64,000 nt of DNA, taken from assembly GCF_028372415.1 (NCBI RefSeq), contig NC_092879.1:98514857-98578856 (forward strand), in the 5' to 3' direction. Each line of letters starts with the position of its first letter. Positions within the stretch are counted from its first letter, which is position 1. The notes beneath the pieces were generated by a model. It was not told the origin of the DNA, did not search any database, and worked only from the letters and a program-made list of their open reading frames with translations. Shown one piece after another: positions 17,422 through 28,900 of the stretch. The translations under genes and the position numbers were made by a program. The DNA is from Notamacropus eugenii (taxonomy: Eukaryota > Chordata > Mammalia > Diprotodontia > Macropodidae).

Positions 17422-17523
17422 CTGAAAGGTGCCATTGGTAGGGGCCTCCTCTTCACGACAGGCCCCGAAGAGACTATCCTAAGTCTCTCCATCCCTTGCT
17501 CCAACTGGTGGAAGGGGATACAC
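17422..17523 (-). other. Candidate 102-nt coding exon, unidentified
   Basis: On the minus strand the acceptor CTGCTGTCTCTCTCAG and the donor CAG|GTAGGT are both close to consensus. Two of three frames are closed by stops. The remaining frame, phase 2 at both ends, encodes CIPFHQLEQGMERLRIVSSG then PVVKRRPLPMAPF. It looks like ordinary protein and lies outside recognisable repeats. The family is not recognised. The nearest partner in matching phase is 13293-13358. Confidence 0.35.
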
Positions 17524-17585
17524 CTGAGAGAGACAGCAGCATTAATGGCATACCATGGCAGCATCCCCATTGGACCCTGGAACCC

Positions 17586-17785
17586 AGGGGTTCTTCCCCT
17601 TTTTACTGTCACAGAATCCTTTGGCAGTCTGAGGAAGCCATGACCCCCTCCCCTTCTCAAAAGAAGCTTTTTAAATGCATCAAATAGAGTACATAGGATT
17701 ACAAGGGAAACTGATTTTGTTTTTCAAAATCTATCCTTTTTTTTTTTTTTAGTTATCAGATCCTAGGTAAAGAGACCCTGGCCTG
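17586..17785 (+). mobile_element. Short DNA-transposon-like repeat
   Basis: It begins AGGGGTTCTTCCCC, has 'CCTTTGGCAGTCTGAGGAAG', 'TTTTTAAATGCATCAAATA' and 'ACATAGGATTACAAGGGAAA', and ends in a T run. A diverged relative is at 46680-46890. The family name is uncertain; it is probably a non-autonomous hAT-like element. Confidence 0.55.
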
Positions 17786-17959
17786 GACCAAAAAAGCCCT
17801 TTCTCTCCTACTTCTCACACAGCCATCTGGACCCTTCCCAGTCCCTGTCTCCCCCTGTCCTCCCATCCTCCCCTTTTCCTATGACTCCTGGAACCCTCAC
17901 TTTTCTCTGGGTGGGTTTTTTAAATCCCACCAGTTTCCTAGGTAGCTTCTATAGACACC

Positions 17960-18590
17960 CAGACCACTGGGTGCTTTGTCTTAGAGGCTTTGGAAGATAC
18001 AGAAGAAAACATGGTCTCTGCCTTCAAGCAGTCTATAGTCATAAGGAATTATGCAGATAAGTAGAATTCAAATAGAACAGAAAAGAGTAGAAAGTGCTTT
18101 TTCTGGTCCGTGAAGCTTCCAGCTTTGAGAGTACAGAAAGCAGTGAACTGGGTCCTAAGGTTGGCCAGAGCAGGGAAAGGTAGGGCAGGGGCAGATCAGC
18201 AGTAGCTAAAGCATGGTAGTAGGAATCTGCAGGAAATGTGAGGGGGACAGCAAACAGTCCAGTGTGTCTTTACCCAGAAGGGAGGAAGGGTATTGACACA
18301 AGGTGGTCCTGGAAGACCTGGCAAAGGACTGTGGGTATTGTTCCCAATACTCCAGGTGTCAGAGGCAGTTTCAAGGACTTTGGTGGACTCCATTGAGAGG
18401 GTGTGTGTGTGTGTTCATCCTTCATTGCCGAAGAAGACCAAGCCATCAGAGAAATGATGACATGACTTGTACTTGACTTTGTTTTGAGTGAGGGAGGGCT
18501 GTGCTGGTCACCAGCCTCACTTCTCCTCCAGAACCATCTGAATCCAGTGACCAGATATTCATCAGGATGACTGGAGATGACCCAGGATAG
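17960..18590 (-). mobile_element. Reverse L2 fragment, then truncated WSINE1-type SINE
   Basis: Bases 17960-18240 read like a reversed L2 tail ('CTCTGCCTTCAAGCAGTCTA'). Bases 18400-18590 match the left two thirds of the WSINE1 copy at 4101 ('GAGTGAGGGAGGGCTGTGCT') and follow a short GTGTGT run. The tRNA-derived end is missing. Confidence 0.7.
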
Positions 18591-19214
18591 TCTAGTAACA
18601 GATATGTTACTAGATATTGAGAGGGTAGCCCAGAATGAACTCCTATAGCTCTCCATAAGCAAGGAACTGACAGATGGAGAGAAGGGATGGTGGGTTTGAA
18701 TATCGGGCTTCAAAAAAGCAGTCCTAAGGCCACAGTGCCCCAAGCGGATAAAGAACCACTCAAGGAGGCCAGTAGCCAAGCTTAGCTTGAAGCAATGGCC
18801 TGCCCAAAGAGAAGGCAACTTTCCTTGAAGCAACTCATTGTGCAGGAACTGGACCGACTCTCTAACATCTAATCAGGCATCAGGAGGTGGAGAGTGAGTC
18901 ACAGATTGCCTAGAAGAGCCTCATTGATCTTTACAGCAAATAGATCTCAGTGCTTAATTCTGAAAATGGAGGTGCAGGCAGGCACACCCTTTAATAGACA
19001 AGATGGCGGTAAGCTGAAGAAAAGCCTGTCGAAAGCAAAGAGCAATGAAGTGAATATGCGTCTCAGAGACTCGAGCTACCATGAACACATGATGACCCAC
19101 CCCTTACGTCTAGAGACTGGAACTCATTTTAGTGAGTGGGGAACGTGGGTCACTTGAGGACCTAGACTACAACATGCAGCCTCAAGGCCGCAGGTTCCCC
19201 ACCCCTGGTTCTAA

Positions 19215-19860
19215 GCTGTTGGGCTAAACCCAGTTCCCCTCACATTGCTTTCCAGTTTAGCCTTGTGAATAAGAAATCTTTCCCTCCATAACTTTGTGCT
19301 CTTGGGTTTCTTGAACCCTCGGCCACCATGTTCATTGGCTCTTCTTCTAGTCTGACTTTTCTAGGCTTTTCTCCTGATCTAATCTTCTATTTTTAACTTC
19401 AGTACCAAACACTTTTACTCTGAGATCTAGTAACGCTAGGCCCCCACCATTCTGTTTTTAAAAGGTATTTTGTTCCTTGAAATTCTTGGCCTTTTGCTCC
19501 TTCTCCTGAATTTTGTTTTTATTTTGTCCAGTCTAATGAAGTAAAACTTTGGTGGTTTGTTTAGCTTGGTACTAAATCTATAGATTAATTTAGACAGTTT
19601 CATTATTTTTTAGTATATTGGTCCAGCCTAACCATGAACAATGGATATCTTTGCAATTATTTAGGACTTCATTTTTGTAAAGACTGTTATTTAACTATAT
19701 TTATAGAAGTCCTGTATAGTAGGTAAACTTCCACATATGTTATGCATTTTGTAGTTATCTTGTATGGAATTTATTTTTCTATCTTTTCCTCATGGTTTTT
19801 GTCAATAATATAAATATTAATATATGTTAATATAAAAATGTTAATATAAATTTTAAAATG
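19215..19860 (-). mobile_element. AT-rich L1-like fragment
   Basis: This T-rich stretch has phrases such as 'ATTGGTCCAGCCTAACCATG' and 'TTAGCTTGGTACTAAATCTA', which I associate with the antisense of mammalian L1. Base composition differs sharply from the GC-richer flanks. Bases 18660-19214 hold nothing I can name apart from a possible transposon end near 19140-19205 (CCCCACCCCTG). Confidence 0.5.
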
Positions 19861-20275
19861 ATGATGATTTTGACCCCTCCCCATTTTCCTAGTTTCCTTT
19901 TACTTTACTTGTCTCCCATGCACTCTATAATCCAGCCACACTGGCCTACTTGCTATTCCTCACACACTATACTCCATCTCCTGACTCCAGGCCTTTGTAC
20001 TAGCTGTTCCCCATGCCCGGAATGCCGTCCCTCCTTATGTCTTCCTCCTAGATTTCCCAGCTTCCTTCCTCTACCACTAGTGCCTACGTTTTGAGATTAC
20101 TTTCCATCTACACTCTACATATCTACAAGTTGTTCTTACCCTGCCCCCCATTTAAATGTGAGCTCCTTGAGGGCAGGACCATGGTTTTGCCTTTCTCTGA
20201 ATCCCCAGAGCTTAGCACAATGCCTGGCACATAGTAAGCAGTTTATAAATGTTTATCGACTGATTATCCTGCAAC
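19860..20275 (+). mobile_element. L2 LINE, 3' end
   Basis: 'CCAGCCACACTGGCCTACTT', 'CCATGCCCGGAATGCC', 'GTGAGCTCCTTGAGGGCAGG' and 'AGCACAATGCCTGGCACATA' are in the right order, ending near 20275. Confidence 0.88.
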
Positions 20276-20373
20276 TTGACTCTGCTGCAGGAGACTCCCT
20301 TGCTCGGACACTTTTGCTTCTCAGGAAAATCTGGCTTTCTCCAGAAGGTCCCTCATCCTTTGTCACCCTCTTT

Positions 20374-20420
20374 AGTAGCTGCTGCTGCTGCTGCTGCTGC
20401 TGCTTCCGCTTCCGCTTCCC
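20374..20420 (+). repeat. (GCT)9 with adjoining GCTTCC units
   Basis: A short CTG run followed by three CTTCCG units. It is too short and isolated to suggest a coding role. Confidence 0.8.
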
Positions 20421-21582
20421 TTTTAGGGCTCGAGACTGCCAAACTCTTCTGCTGGGAAGTTCTCCTGCTGGCTTAGTCTGAGCAGATGTCTCCAGGTTAT
20501 ACACTCTCCTTTCTCTGATTGGCTCAGTACCTGCCTCCCAGTCTGCCCCTCCACTACCCCACCTCTTCCCTCATTCTTTGTGCTCCTTCAAACACCCAGG
20601 CCTCCCACTTGAGCAGCAGGAGTGGTCATTTTTTAAGCCTTCCTCAAGCCTCCGAATTGTTCTACCTCCAAAATCTTGAAATCTGCAAATTCCCCCTTCT
20701 TAGAATGTCCCGTCCATCACTACTTCACAGTCCTCATGAATGGGCTCTGTCTTCACCTCCATTCTTTCCAGTTCTCCCATTCAGTCAGCCCAATTTGGGT
20801 CTCCCTTTCCTCCCCCTTGAATAGTTATGAACCTACAGGTAACCAGTTAAACAAGACACTGCCCCCCTTATCCCTCTGCTACTTACACCCTGCCAATTCT
20901 CGACCCCAGGAAACCCCCCCCCCCACCACACACACACATAATCTTCCTTTCTGCTCCTCTCCTGAACCACCAGATGTTGCTGGAGGAAGTTAATAAACCA
21001 TGTTCTCCTTTGGGCAGAGAGGTGGTAGACTACAAACTTACTCTCTGAGGAAGCAAGGCTCTGGAGCAGGGGCTGGAAACTAGGCACAGGTCAAAGGGTG
21101 GGAGTTAGCAGAGGGGAGTAAAGATACCTCTTTCATTTTTAAAGAAAGGTTTTATTGATTTTTTTACGTTGCTGTCACTTCTCAATAACTGCCCCCTCCA
21201 ACTCCCCTGTGACCAAAGGAATACCGGGAAGCAAAAGTCAATATGGCCCAGGTCTGAGAGCACCTGCCTTGCTGACTACCAAGAGGTGAGAGACCTGCCT
21301 TGAGATGGAGTGAGAGGTAGAATTAGGCTCCTCTCTCTCCCTGCTCCATCCCATCTCCCGAGTCAACACTGGCTACCAGTTCTGTTCCATGATACCTCTT
21401 TCTCTGAGACTTGGGAAGGAAAGTAAAAGAGAACTGTTAAGCAGCTGAGGAGGGTGGAAAATGTTCAGAGAGCCATGGGGAAGGCTCACCAAGATGCAGT
21501 CTAGCTGAGCTTATTCACCCGCTTTCCCATCTTAGGACTCAAATTCCTTGCACATGCTTAAGAAGAAGGGATGTCTCCATAC

Positions 21583-21708
21583 CTGGCCAGCGAGCTGATG
21601 GAGTGGAAAAATTTCAGGTGCTCTTTCTTCCTGAGATGCGTGGCACCCAGGACACGTAATCACCAGAGGGGCGACCACGTCGTAGCAGATGGACTTTTGA
21701 GAGGGAAC
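21583..21708 (-). other. Candidate 126-nt exon, unidentified (internal or terminal)
   Basis: On the minus strand a textbook acceptor (GCTTTTTCTCCTTTCTCTCCAG) is followed by 126 nt, exactly 42 codons in phase 0, then CAG|GTATGG. The single open frame encodes VPSQKSICYDVVAPLVITCP and continues GCHASQEERAPEIFPLHQLAGQ. If the donor is skipped, the frame stops at 21532. A minus-strand AATAAA at 21151-21156 could then end a terminal exon. The preceding pyrimidine tract itself translates in frame as a signal-peptide-like LSLLFLLSL after an ATG in good context. A first exon is therefore a third reading. Family unknown. Confidence 0.33.
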
Positions 21709-22479
21709 CTGGAGAGAAAGGAGAAAAAGCAGAGAAAGGCTGAAGGCCACTGAAGTGACAGGCCCAACGTAGGCCATGGCCACATGCTGCTGAGAGCTGG
21801 TGGGGCACTGGTGGGGCTGGGGCTCTGCTGTCTCCCATCCCTCTCAAACACTGGAGCAGTGCGATGTCGATGTTGTGCAATGTGGATGACAGAGCCCCAT
21901 ACTCTAGCCAACGACGGACTTGAGAATGTTGTTTGTGCTTCCATATTACCCAAGACCTCACCCATGGTCCAGGATCTCAGCAAGAGGAGGCCACCCTGGA
22001 TTTCAGTTGAGAAACACGCCTCTGGGCAGATTTCACTTACTCTGGGAGGCTACACTCCGGCGCTAAGTAAGTCCCTTGGAAGGCAGGTTACTGGCCAGCA
22101 CTCTCCACTTCCCTAGGTTGGCCTCAGGCCCCTTGACTATTGGGTGGGCTTGGGCTAGACTGACAACCATCTGTCCCGGGGGAAGTTGGGAGGAGCCTAG
22201 AAGGCTGTGGCTGGCTTGAACGGACACTAGGAACTGTGTCACTGTCACTGGATTTCTTTGCTATTACTTGCTTTTATTAATTAAACTATCAGACTACAAC
22301 TTGAGGCCCAAGTGACTAGTTATCAGACGATTTCAAAAAGGAGTACAGTAGGAGCAAGACACCAACCAGAGAATCAGAAAGCTAAGAATAAGAAGTCCTA
22401 AACCAGACCCTCCCCCTCAGGCCTCCAACACTGGGGGAAAGGTGATTCCCCAGCCCCAAAGAGGCTTCCTTCCTAGCAC

Positions 22480-22990
22480 TCACAAGGCCAAATTCCTCAA
22501 ATTGGCATTCAAGGCCTCCCTCCCCCCTCAAAAAAACATGGCGACCCTGGTTCTGATCTCACTCAAAACTCCTCCTTGCTGCTCCTTCCTCTCTCACCCT
22601 GGTCAATCTTAATTTTATTTCTCAGCCTTTGCCCAAATTATTCCTTATGTTTCAAGCACCCTCCTCTTCCTCCTTTTTCCTGCATCCCTCTCTTTAGAAA
22701 CCCTCCCCATCCTTGGAGATACAGCTCCAGTAAGACTCTGACCACAAGTTTCACATCACCTTGAATAGAGCACTTTGTGCCCACCCATCTTTCCATCATA
22801 ACCACTTGTTACATAATTATGGGATTTGTTAGATAGCTGTATGTTTGGGCATGCATGCAGTTGAGCCCTTCTGATAGACTATAAGTTCCATGAAGGCAGG
22901 ACAGAGGCCTTATCTGTCTTTGTCTCTTTCCCAGTGCCTAACACAGTGCTTGGCATATTCCAACTCTAACCCTAATTCCTAGCCTGTTGG
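22480..22990 (+). mobile_element. L2 LINE, 3' end
   Basis: 'AAATTGGCATTCAAGGCCTC' through 'ACTATAAGTTCCATGAAGGC' and 'AACACAGTGCTTGGCATA'. Bases 20530-21120 and 21780-22480 show nothing else I can support. Confidence 0.8.
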
Positions 22991-23034
22991 GACTTTGTAA
23001 AAGATGGATGGATGGATGAATACATACCCTAAGG

Positions 23035-23269
23035 TAGTAGTTCACAAAGTGTGGTCCCAGAGCCCCTGGGGGTCCCTTAGACCCTTTCATGGAGTTGACA
23101 AGGTCAAGATTTCACAATAACACTAAGATTTTTTTCATTTCCAATATGGGAAATATGGATAGAAATATGCCACATAAACAAAAACTCTTGGGGAGGGAGG
23201 AAGAATCAGTCCTTAAATCATTTTAAGAGTATAAAGGGGTCTGGAGACCAGACAGTTTGAGAGCTGCCA
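23035..23269 (+). mobile_element. hAT-type non-autonomous DNA transposon, whole by its ends
   Basis: A 235-bp element with imperfect terminal inverted repeats, TAGTAGTTCACAAAGTGTGG at the left and the complement of CAGTTTGAGAGCTGCCA at the right. It is flanked by an 8-bp target duplication (CCCTAAGG at 23027-23034, CCCTAAAG at 23270-23277). Internal phrases 'GACCCTTTCATGGAGTTGAC' and 'TATAAAGGGGTCTGGAGACC' are as in mammalian hAT relics. Confidence 0.8.
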
Positions 23270-23629
23270 CCCTAAAGGACAGCTTTACTTAGAACTTTCT
23301 GTTGTGACAACAGGCTCCAGAGATAACATGCCCCACCCCTCCATACCCCCTCCCCACCTTCAGCCGGGCTCCTCCTACAATGAGAACAGCCGTACACTAT
23401 GGGCTTTCTCTAAGGCAGCCCAAAATTCTTTTCCATAGAAGGTGAGGCATGATGGGAGTGCACAATTTAGCCAAGCACCTGTTGGCCAACTGTATCCAGC
23501 TTAAATGACAAGTTGCTGGGAGTTTCCCTGGTTCAAGCTCCATCCGTTCAATCTCAGCACCCTGCCCCCACCAGCCTACTCTCCTGCCCCTCCCCCACTC
23601 TTTCTTCTTTCAGATTCAGACTCCTTTAA

Positions 23630-24360
23630 AATTTACAAGGTTTTCCCTCTCAACAACCCTATGCGATAGTAGCACAAGTATTATTATCCCCATTTTACAG
23701 GTGAGGAAACTGAGGCTGCGATCAAGGAAGTAGCTCAGGTATAAACTACAAGCTGTCTGGCCTTTCAAAGCCCTTCCCAGCTTGGCCCCAGGCCATCTTT
23801 CCTGGCTCCCCCTCTTCTCTTCTCTGCTCTGGCTAACCAGCCTTTGGGCTGAGACCCGGACACAACCCAGGGTCTCCTGCTTGCGTGTTTTTGTACAAGA
23901 GTTCTTGCCAATCAGGACTTTCCCTCCCCCAGCAATCCCTTGGAATTTGCTTCTGTGAACCTGTTGTATCTACCCAAAGACTGGAGGCTGGGGCATGTTT
24001 CCTCCTTGTAGCCCTGGCACAATGGTCAGTACACACCTGGCTTATCTGGTGGGAGATTTCGTGGAGGGGGTGATGCCATAGAGAGCGGATGGGCCAGGCA
24101 GGGCCCAAGGGCCCAAAGCTAGTTACCTGGGAGGGGACAGGGTAGCCCTGGTCTATTTGACCACCCCACCTGAGATCAGGAAAGTAAAAGCTGACATTTA
24201 CACGGTGCTCTAGGGCCAAGAAATGCTAAACACCCCGTAGCTCCTTAGATAAGGGAGGCCGATTACCCCCACGCCTCCATCCCTTCTTAGGAATAAGAAG
24301 ATTCCCTCCGGGCTGCTAAGTAGCTGCTTCCGAGGAATCAGCCTCAGGCTCCCCACATGC
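23630..24360 (-). mobile_element. Two reverse MIR/MAR-type SINE remnants
   Basis: Bases 23630-23745 contain 'ATCCCCATTTTACAGGTGAG' and GAAACTGAGG. Bases 24185-24350 begin with 'AAAGCTGACATTTACACGGT', the reversed 3' end of a marsupial SINE, and then decay. Between them no gene was found. Confidence 0.65.
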
Positions 24361-24599
24361 CCACCCGAAGGTAAGTTTAATCAGTAACACATCCAGCCCC
24401 AGTCTCTCTCCTGAGCACTGGGTCCACATCAGCCACCAATAGAGACTTGGACCCAATGTCCCACACGAGTCTCCAGCTTGCCCCATCCCCTACTGAACTC
24501 CCCATCTTCCCCCCAAATCCTCCTCTCTTCCAAACCTCCCCCTTCTCCCAGTCTCCCAGGTTCATAAAGCCAGACTGCCTCGCCACTCACCCTCACTTC

Positions 24600-25535
24600 A
24601 AATAGCCACTCAGTTAGTAGGACTTGTCATCTCAGCCTCCACCACATCTCTCAGCTGGGCCTCTTCTCCCTGTCCACAGCCAGCTGCCCCCTGAGCTCAG
24701 GCCTTCATCACCTCTGGGCCAGGCAGCCACCTAACTGGTCACCCTGCCTCAGGGCTCTTAGCCTCTTGGGTGCATCCTACGAGCGGCTGCTGCCGACAAT
24801 TTTCCTTAAGTGCTGATCTGACCATGTGACTCCCCTACTCAGGAAACTCCAGTGACTTCCCACAGCCTCTAGGCTTGGACCAAATATAAACTCTGCTGTT
24901 TAACCTTTAAAGGCCATGGCAGCCTAGCCCCAGTGGAGGGCCTAGCTTCACACATTACTCCTTCTCCGGCTCTGGGACACAGCTGAACTCTTTGCTCTGA
25001 GCCTCTGAACTGGTTGTCCCCCATTCCTAGGACACCCCCCTTCTCACCTCAACCTCATAGAGACTCTGGTTCCCTCCCTCCTTACCCTTCCCCAGGGTTT
25101 GAGCTACTTTGTATTTAGTTTATAGAAAGGAGACAGGCATTTATGAAGCACCTACTGTGGGCCAGGCAGTGTGCTAAGCACTTTTCAAATATTCTCTCAT
25201 TTCATCCTCACAACAACTTGGTGCTATTATTATCCTTATTTAGCAGGTGAGGAAACTGAGGCAAGCAGAGGTACAGTGACTTGCACAGAGTCATACAGCT
25301 GAACTCAGGTCTTCTTGACTCCAGGCTCCGAACTCAATCCACTGCAGCGCCACCTAGCGGCCTTCTGGATATATTTATTCATGTACTGTTTGTACTCCAG
25401 TTAGAATCGTGAGCTCCTTGGGAGTGGGGCCTGTTTCGGTTTTTCCCTGTACCCCCAGCTCCCAGCACAGGGTTGAGCTGAAAGAGGTGCTTAATAAAGC
25501 ACTCAATAAAAAATGAAAAATGACTGACTGGTACA
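24600..25535 (+). mobile_element. L2 LINE with a SINE inserted in it
   Basis: The forward L2 runs from about 24600 ('CTGATCTGACCATGTGACTC', 'AAGGCCATGGCAGCCTAGCC') to 25117. It resumes at about 25368 ('ATTTATTCATGTACTGTTTG', 'GTGAGCTCCTTGGGAGTG') and ends near 25535. Confidence 0.85.
25118..25367 (-). mobile_element. CORE-SINE inserted in L2, reverse
   Basis: 'GCACCTACTGTGGGCCAGGC', 'GGTGAGGAAACTGAGGCAAG' and 'CCACTGCAGCGCCACCTAGC' run from tail to tRNA head in reverse. The L2 on both sides is continuous, so the SINE is younger than the L2. Confidence 0.85.
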
Positions 25536-25979
25536 TGGCAGGCTTAACCATGAGAACTGTTCACACACAGATGTGGACTAGAGGTCAGTCATGGATGGGC
25601 TGGACACCATGAGATAGCTGGGTGAACTAAGGCCTAGAGGGAAGGATGGAGCAGGCCCTTCAATGGATGACTGATGTGCTTCCCCAGAGGGTTGTGAAAC
25701 TGAGAAGCTATGCAATCACCTTCCCCACTTACAGGGCTCCAGGATGACCCTGACTTTGAACAATGGCCTAGACCATCTTTCCCTCAGCCCATGCCCTTGA
25801 AAACTGCTTCGCAGCCCCACCCCAGCCCCCTGTTTGATGTGTGCCAACAGGAGAAGTGCTCCAGGTGATGGATGCTGGGGGAGAGGGACTTGGCTGCTTT
25901 CTCTGCCCCATGATACCTGGGGGAAGGGCAGGGGCCTTCTCATGTCCTTGTCTAGCAGCAACAGGGCCCCTTCTCCAGT

Positions 25980-28900
25980 CTGCTCCCCCTCTCCCTCTCT
26001 GTCTTTTTCTGTCTGTCTCTATCTCTCTTTCTCTCTCTCACCCTCTGCTCTCCCTGTCTCACCCTCTCTCTCTGTTAATCTCTTTTTCTGTCTCTGTCTT
26101 TCTGTCTCTGTCTCTTTCTCCCTGTCTTTCTTTCTCTGTCTGTCACTCTTTTTGTCTCTGTCCTCTGCCTCTGTCTCTCTTTCTTGCTCTCTGTCTCTCT
26201 TTCTCTCTCTCTGTCTCACCCTCTATTTTCTGGATCTCTTTCTTTTACCCTATGCTCCCCCTCTCCCTCTCTGTCTCTTTCTGTTTCTCTCTCTTTCTGT
26301 CTCTCCTAACCTCTGCTCTCCCTCTCCTTCAACTTCTCTCTCTCTCTTTCTTTCTCTTTCTCTCTCTCTCTTTTCTGTTTCTCTTTCTCTGTCACTCTGC
26401 ATCTTGTCTCTCACCCTCTGTTCTCCCTCTCCCTCTCTGTCTCTCTCTCTGTCTGAGTGTCTATCTTTCTCTTTATATGTCTCAGTCTCTTTCTTTCTGT
26501 CTCTGTGTGTTTCTCTGTCTCTATCTCTCCTCTCTTTGTCTCTGTCTCTTTCTCCTCTCTGTCTGTCTTTTTCTCTCCATCTGTCTCTGTCTCTCTCTCC
26601 CTCTCTGTCTCTGTCTCTCACTCTCTGTGCTCTCTGTCTCTCCTATCTCTCTGTTTCTACCTCTGCCTCTCTATCTCTCACCCTCTGCGCTCTCTCTCTG
26701 TCTCTGTCTCTCTGTTTCTCCCTGTCTCTCATGCTCTGCACTCTCTCTCTGTCTCTCCTGTCTCTCTGTCTCTCCTCTCTTTGTCTCTGTCTCTTTCTCC
26801 TCTCTGTCTATCTGACTTTCTCTCTCCATCTGTCTCTGTGCCACTCTCTCCCTCTCTGTCTCTGTCTCTCACTCTCTCTGCTCTCTGTTCCTCCTGTCTC
26901 TGTTTCTACCTCTGCCTCTCTGTCTCTCACCCTCTGCACTCTCTCTCTGTCTCTCCTGTCTCTCTGTCTCTCCTCTCTTTGTCTCTGTCTATTTCTGCTC
27001 TCTGTCTGTCTGACTTTCTCTCTCCATGTCTCTGTACCACTCTCTCCCACTCTGTCTCTGTCTCTCACTCTCTGTGCTCTCTGTCTCTCCTGTCTCTCTG
27101 TCTCTATTTCTACCTCTCCCTCTCTGTCTCTCACCCTCTGCATTCTCTGTCTCTCCTGTCTCTCTGTCTCTGTTTCTCCCTCTCCCTCTCTGTCTCTCAC
27201 CCTCTGCGTGCTCTCTCTCTCTCCTGTGTCTCTGTCTCTCTGTTTCTCCCTCTCCCTCTCTGTCTCTCACCCTCTGTGCTCTCTCTCTGTCTCTCCTGTC
27301 TGTCTCCGTTTCTCTCTCTCCCTGTCTCTCACCCTCTGCACTCTCTCTGTGTTTCTCCCTCTCCCTCTGTGCTCTCTCTCTGTCTCTTCTGTCTCTCTGT
27401 CTCTCCCTCTCCCTCTCTGTCTCCCACCCTCTGTGCTTTCTCTCTGTCTCTCCTGTCTCTGTCTCTCTGTTTCTCCCTCTCCCTCTCTGTCTCTCACCCT
27501 CTGTGCTTTCTCTCTGTCTCTGTTTCTCCCTCTCCCTCTCTATCTCTCACCCTCTGCGCTCTCTCTCTATTTCTCCCTCTCCCTGTCTCTCACCCTCTGT
27601 GCTCTCTCTCTGTCTCTCTTGTCTCTCTGTCTCTGTTTCTTCCTCTCCCTCTCTGTCTCTCACCCTATGCGCTCTCTCTCTCTCTCCTGTGTCTCTGTCT
27701 CTCTGTTTCTCCCTCTCCCTCTCTGTCTCTCACCCTCTGTGCTTTCTCTCTGTTTCTCCTGTCTGTCTCTATTTCTCCCTCTCCCTTTCTGTCTCTCACC
27801 CTCTGCGTTCTCTGTCTCTCCTGTGTCTCTCTCTCTGTTTCTCCCTCTCCCTCTCTGTCTCTCACCGTCTGCGCTCTCTTTGTCTCTGTTTCTCCCTCTC
27901 CCTCTCTATCTCTCACCCTCTGCGCTCTCTCTCTGTTTCTCCCTCTCCCTCTCTGTCTCTCACCCTCTGTGCTCTCTCTCTGTCTCTCCTGTCTCTGTCT
28001 CTCTCTTTCTCCCTCTCTGTCTCTCACCCTCTGCGCTCTCTCTGTGTTTCTCCCTCTCCCTCTGTCTCTCATCCTCTGCGATTTCTCTCTGTCTCTCCTG
28101 TCTCTGTCTCTCTCTTTCTCCCTCTCTGTCTCTCACCCTCTGCGCTCTCTGTGTCGCCCTCTCCCTCTCTGTCCCTCACCCTCTGCGGTTTCTCTCTGTC
28201 TCTCCTATCTCTCTGTCTCTGTTTCTTCCTCTCCCTCTCTGTCTCTCACCCTCTGCGTTCTCTGTCTCTCCTGTGTCTCTCTCTCTCTCTCTCTGTTTCT
28301 CCCTCTCCCTCTCTGTCTCTCACCCTCTGCGCTCTCTCTCTCTGTTTCTCCTGTCTGTCTCCCTGTTTCTCTCTCTCCCTCTCTGTCTCTCACCCTCTGT
28401 GCTTTCTCTCTGTCTCTCCTGTCTCTCTGTCTCTGTTTCTCCCTCTCCCTCTCTGTCTCTTACCCGCTGCACTCTCTCTCTCTCTCCTGTGTCTCTGTCT
28501 CTCTGTTTCTCCCTCTCCCTCTCTGTCTCTCACCCTCTGCATTCTCTGTCTCTCCTGTGTCTCTCTCTCTCTGTTTCTCCCTCTCCCTCTCTATCTCCCA
28601 CCCTCTATGCTTTCTCTCTGTCTCTCCTGTCTCTCTGTCTCTATTTCTGCCTCTCCCTCTCTGTCTCTCACCCTGTGTGTTCGCTTTCTCTCCTGTCTCT
28701 CTCTCTCTCTCTATTTCTCCCTCTCCCTCTCTGTCTCTCACCGTCTGCGCTCTCTCTCTCTCTCTCCTGTCTCTGTCTCTCTGTTTCTCCCTCTCCCTCT
28801 CTATCTCTCACCCTCTGCGCTCTCTCTCTGTTTCTCCCTCTCCCTCTCTGTCTCTCACCCTCTGTGCTCTCTCTCTGTCTCTCCTGTCTCTGTCTCTCTC

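Noticed and set aside
24290-24375. Apparent plus-strand exon ending in GAAG|GTAAGT
   Set aside because: It lies within a reverse SINE remnant (24185-24350), so the splice-like signals are coincidental.
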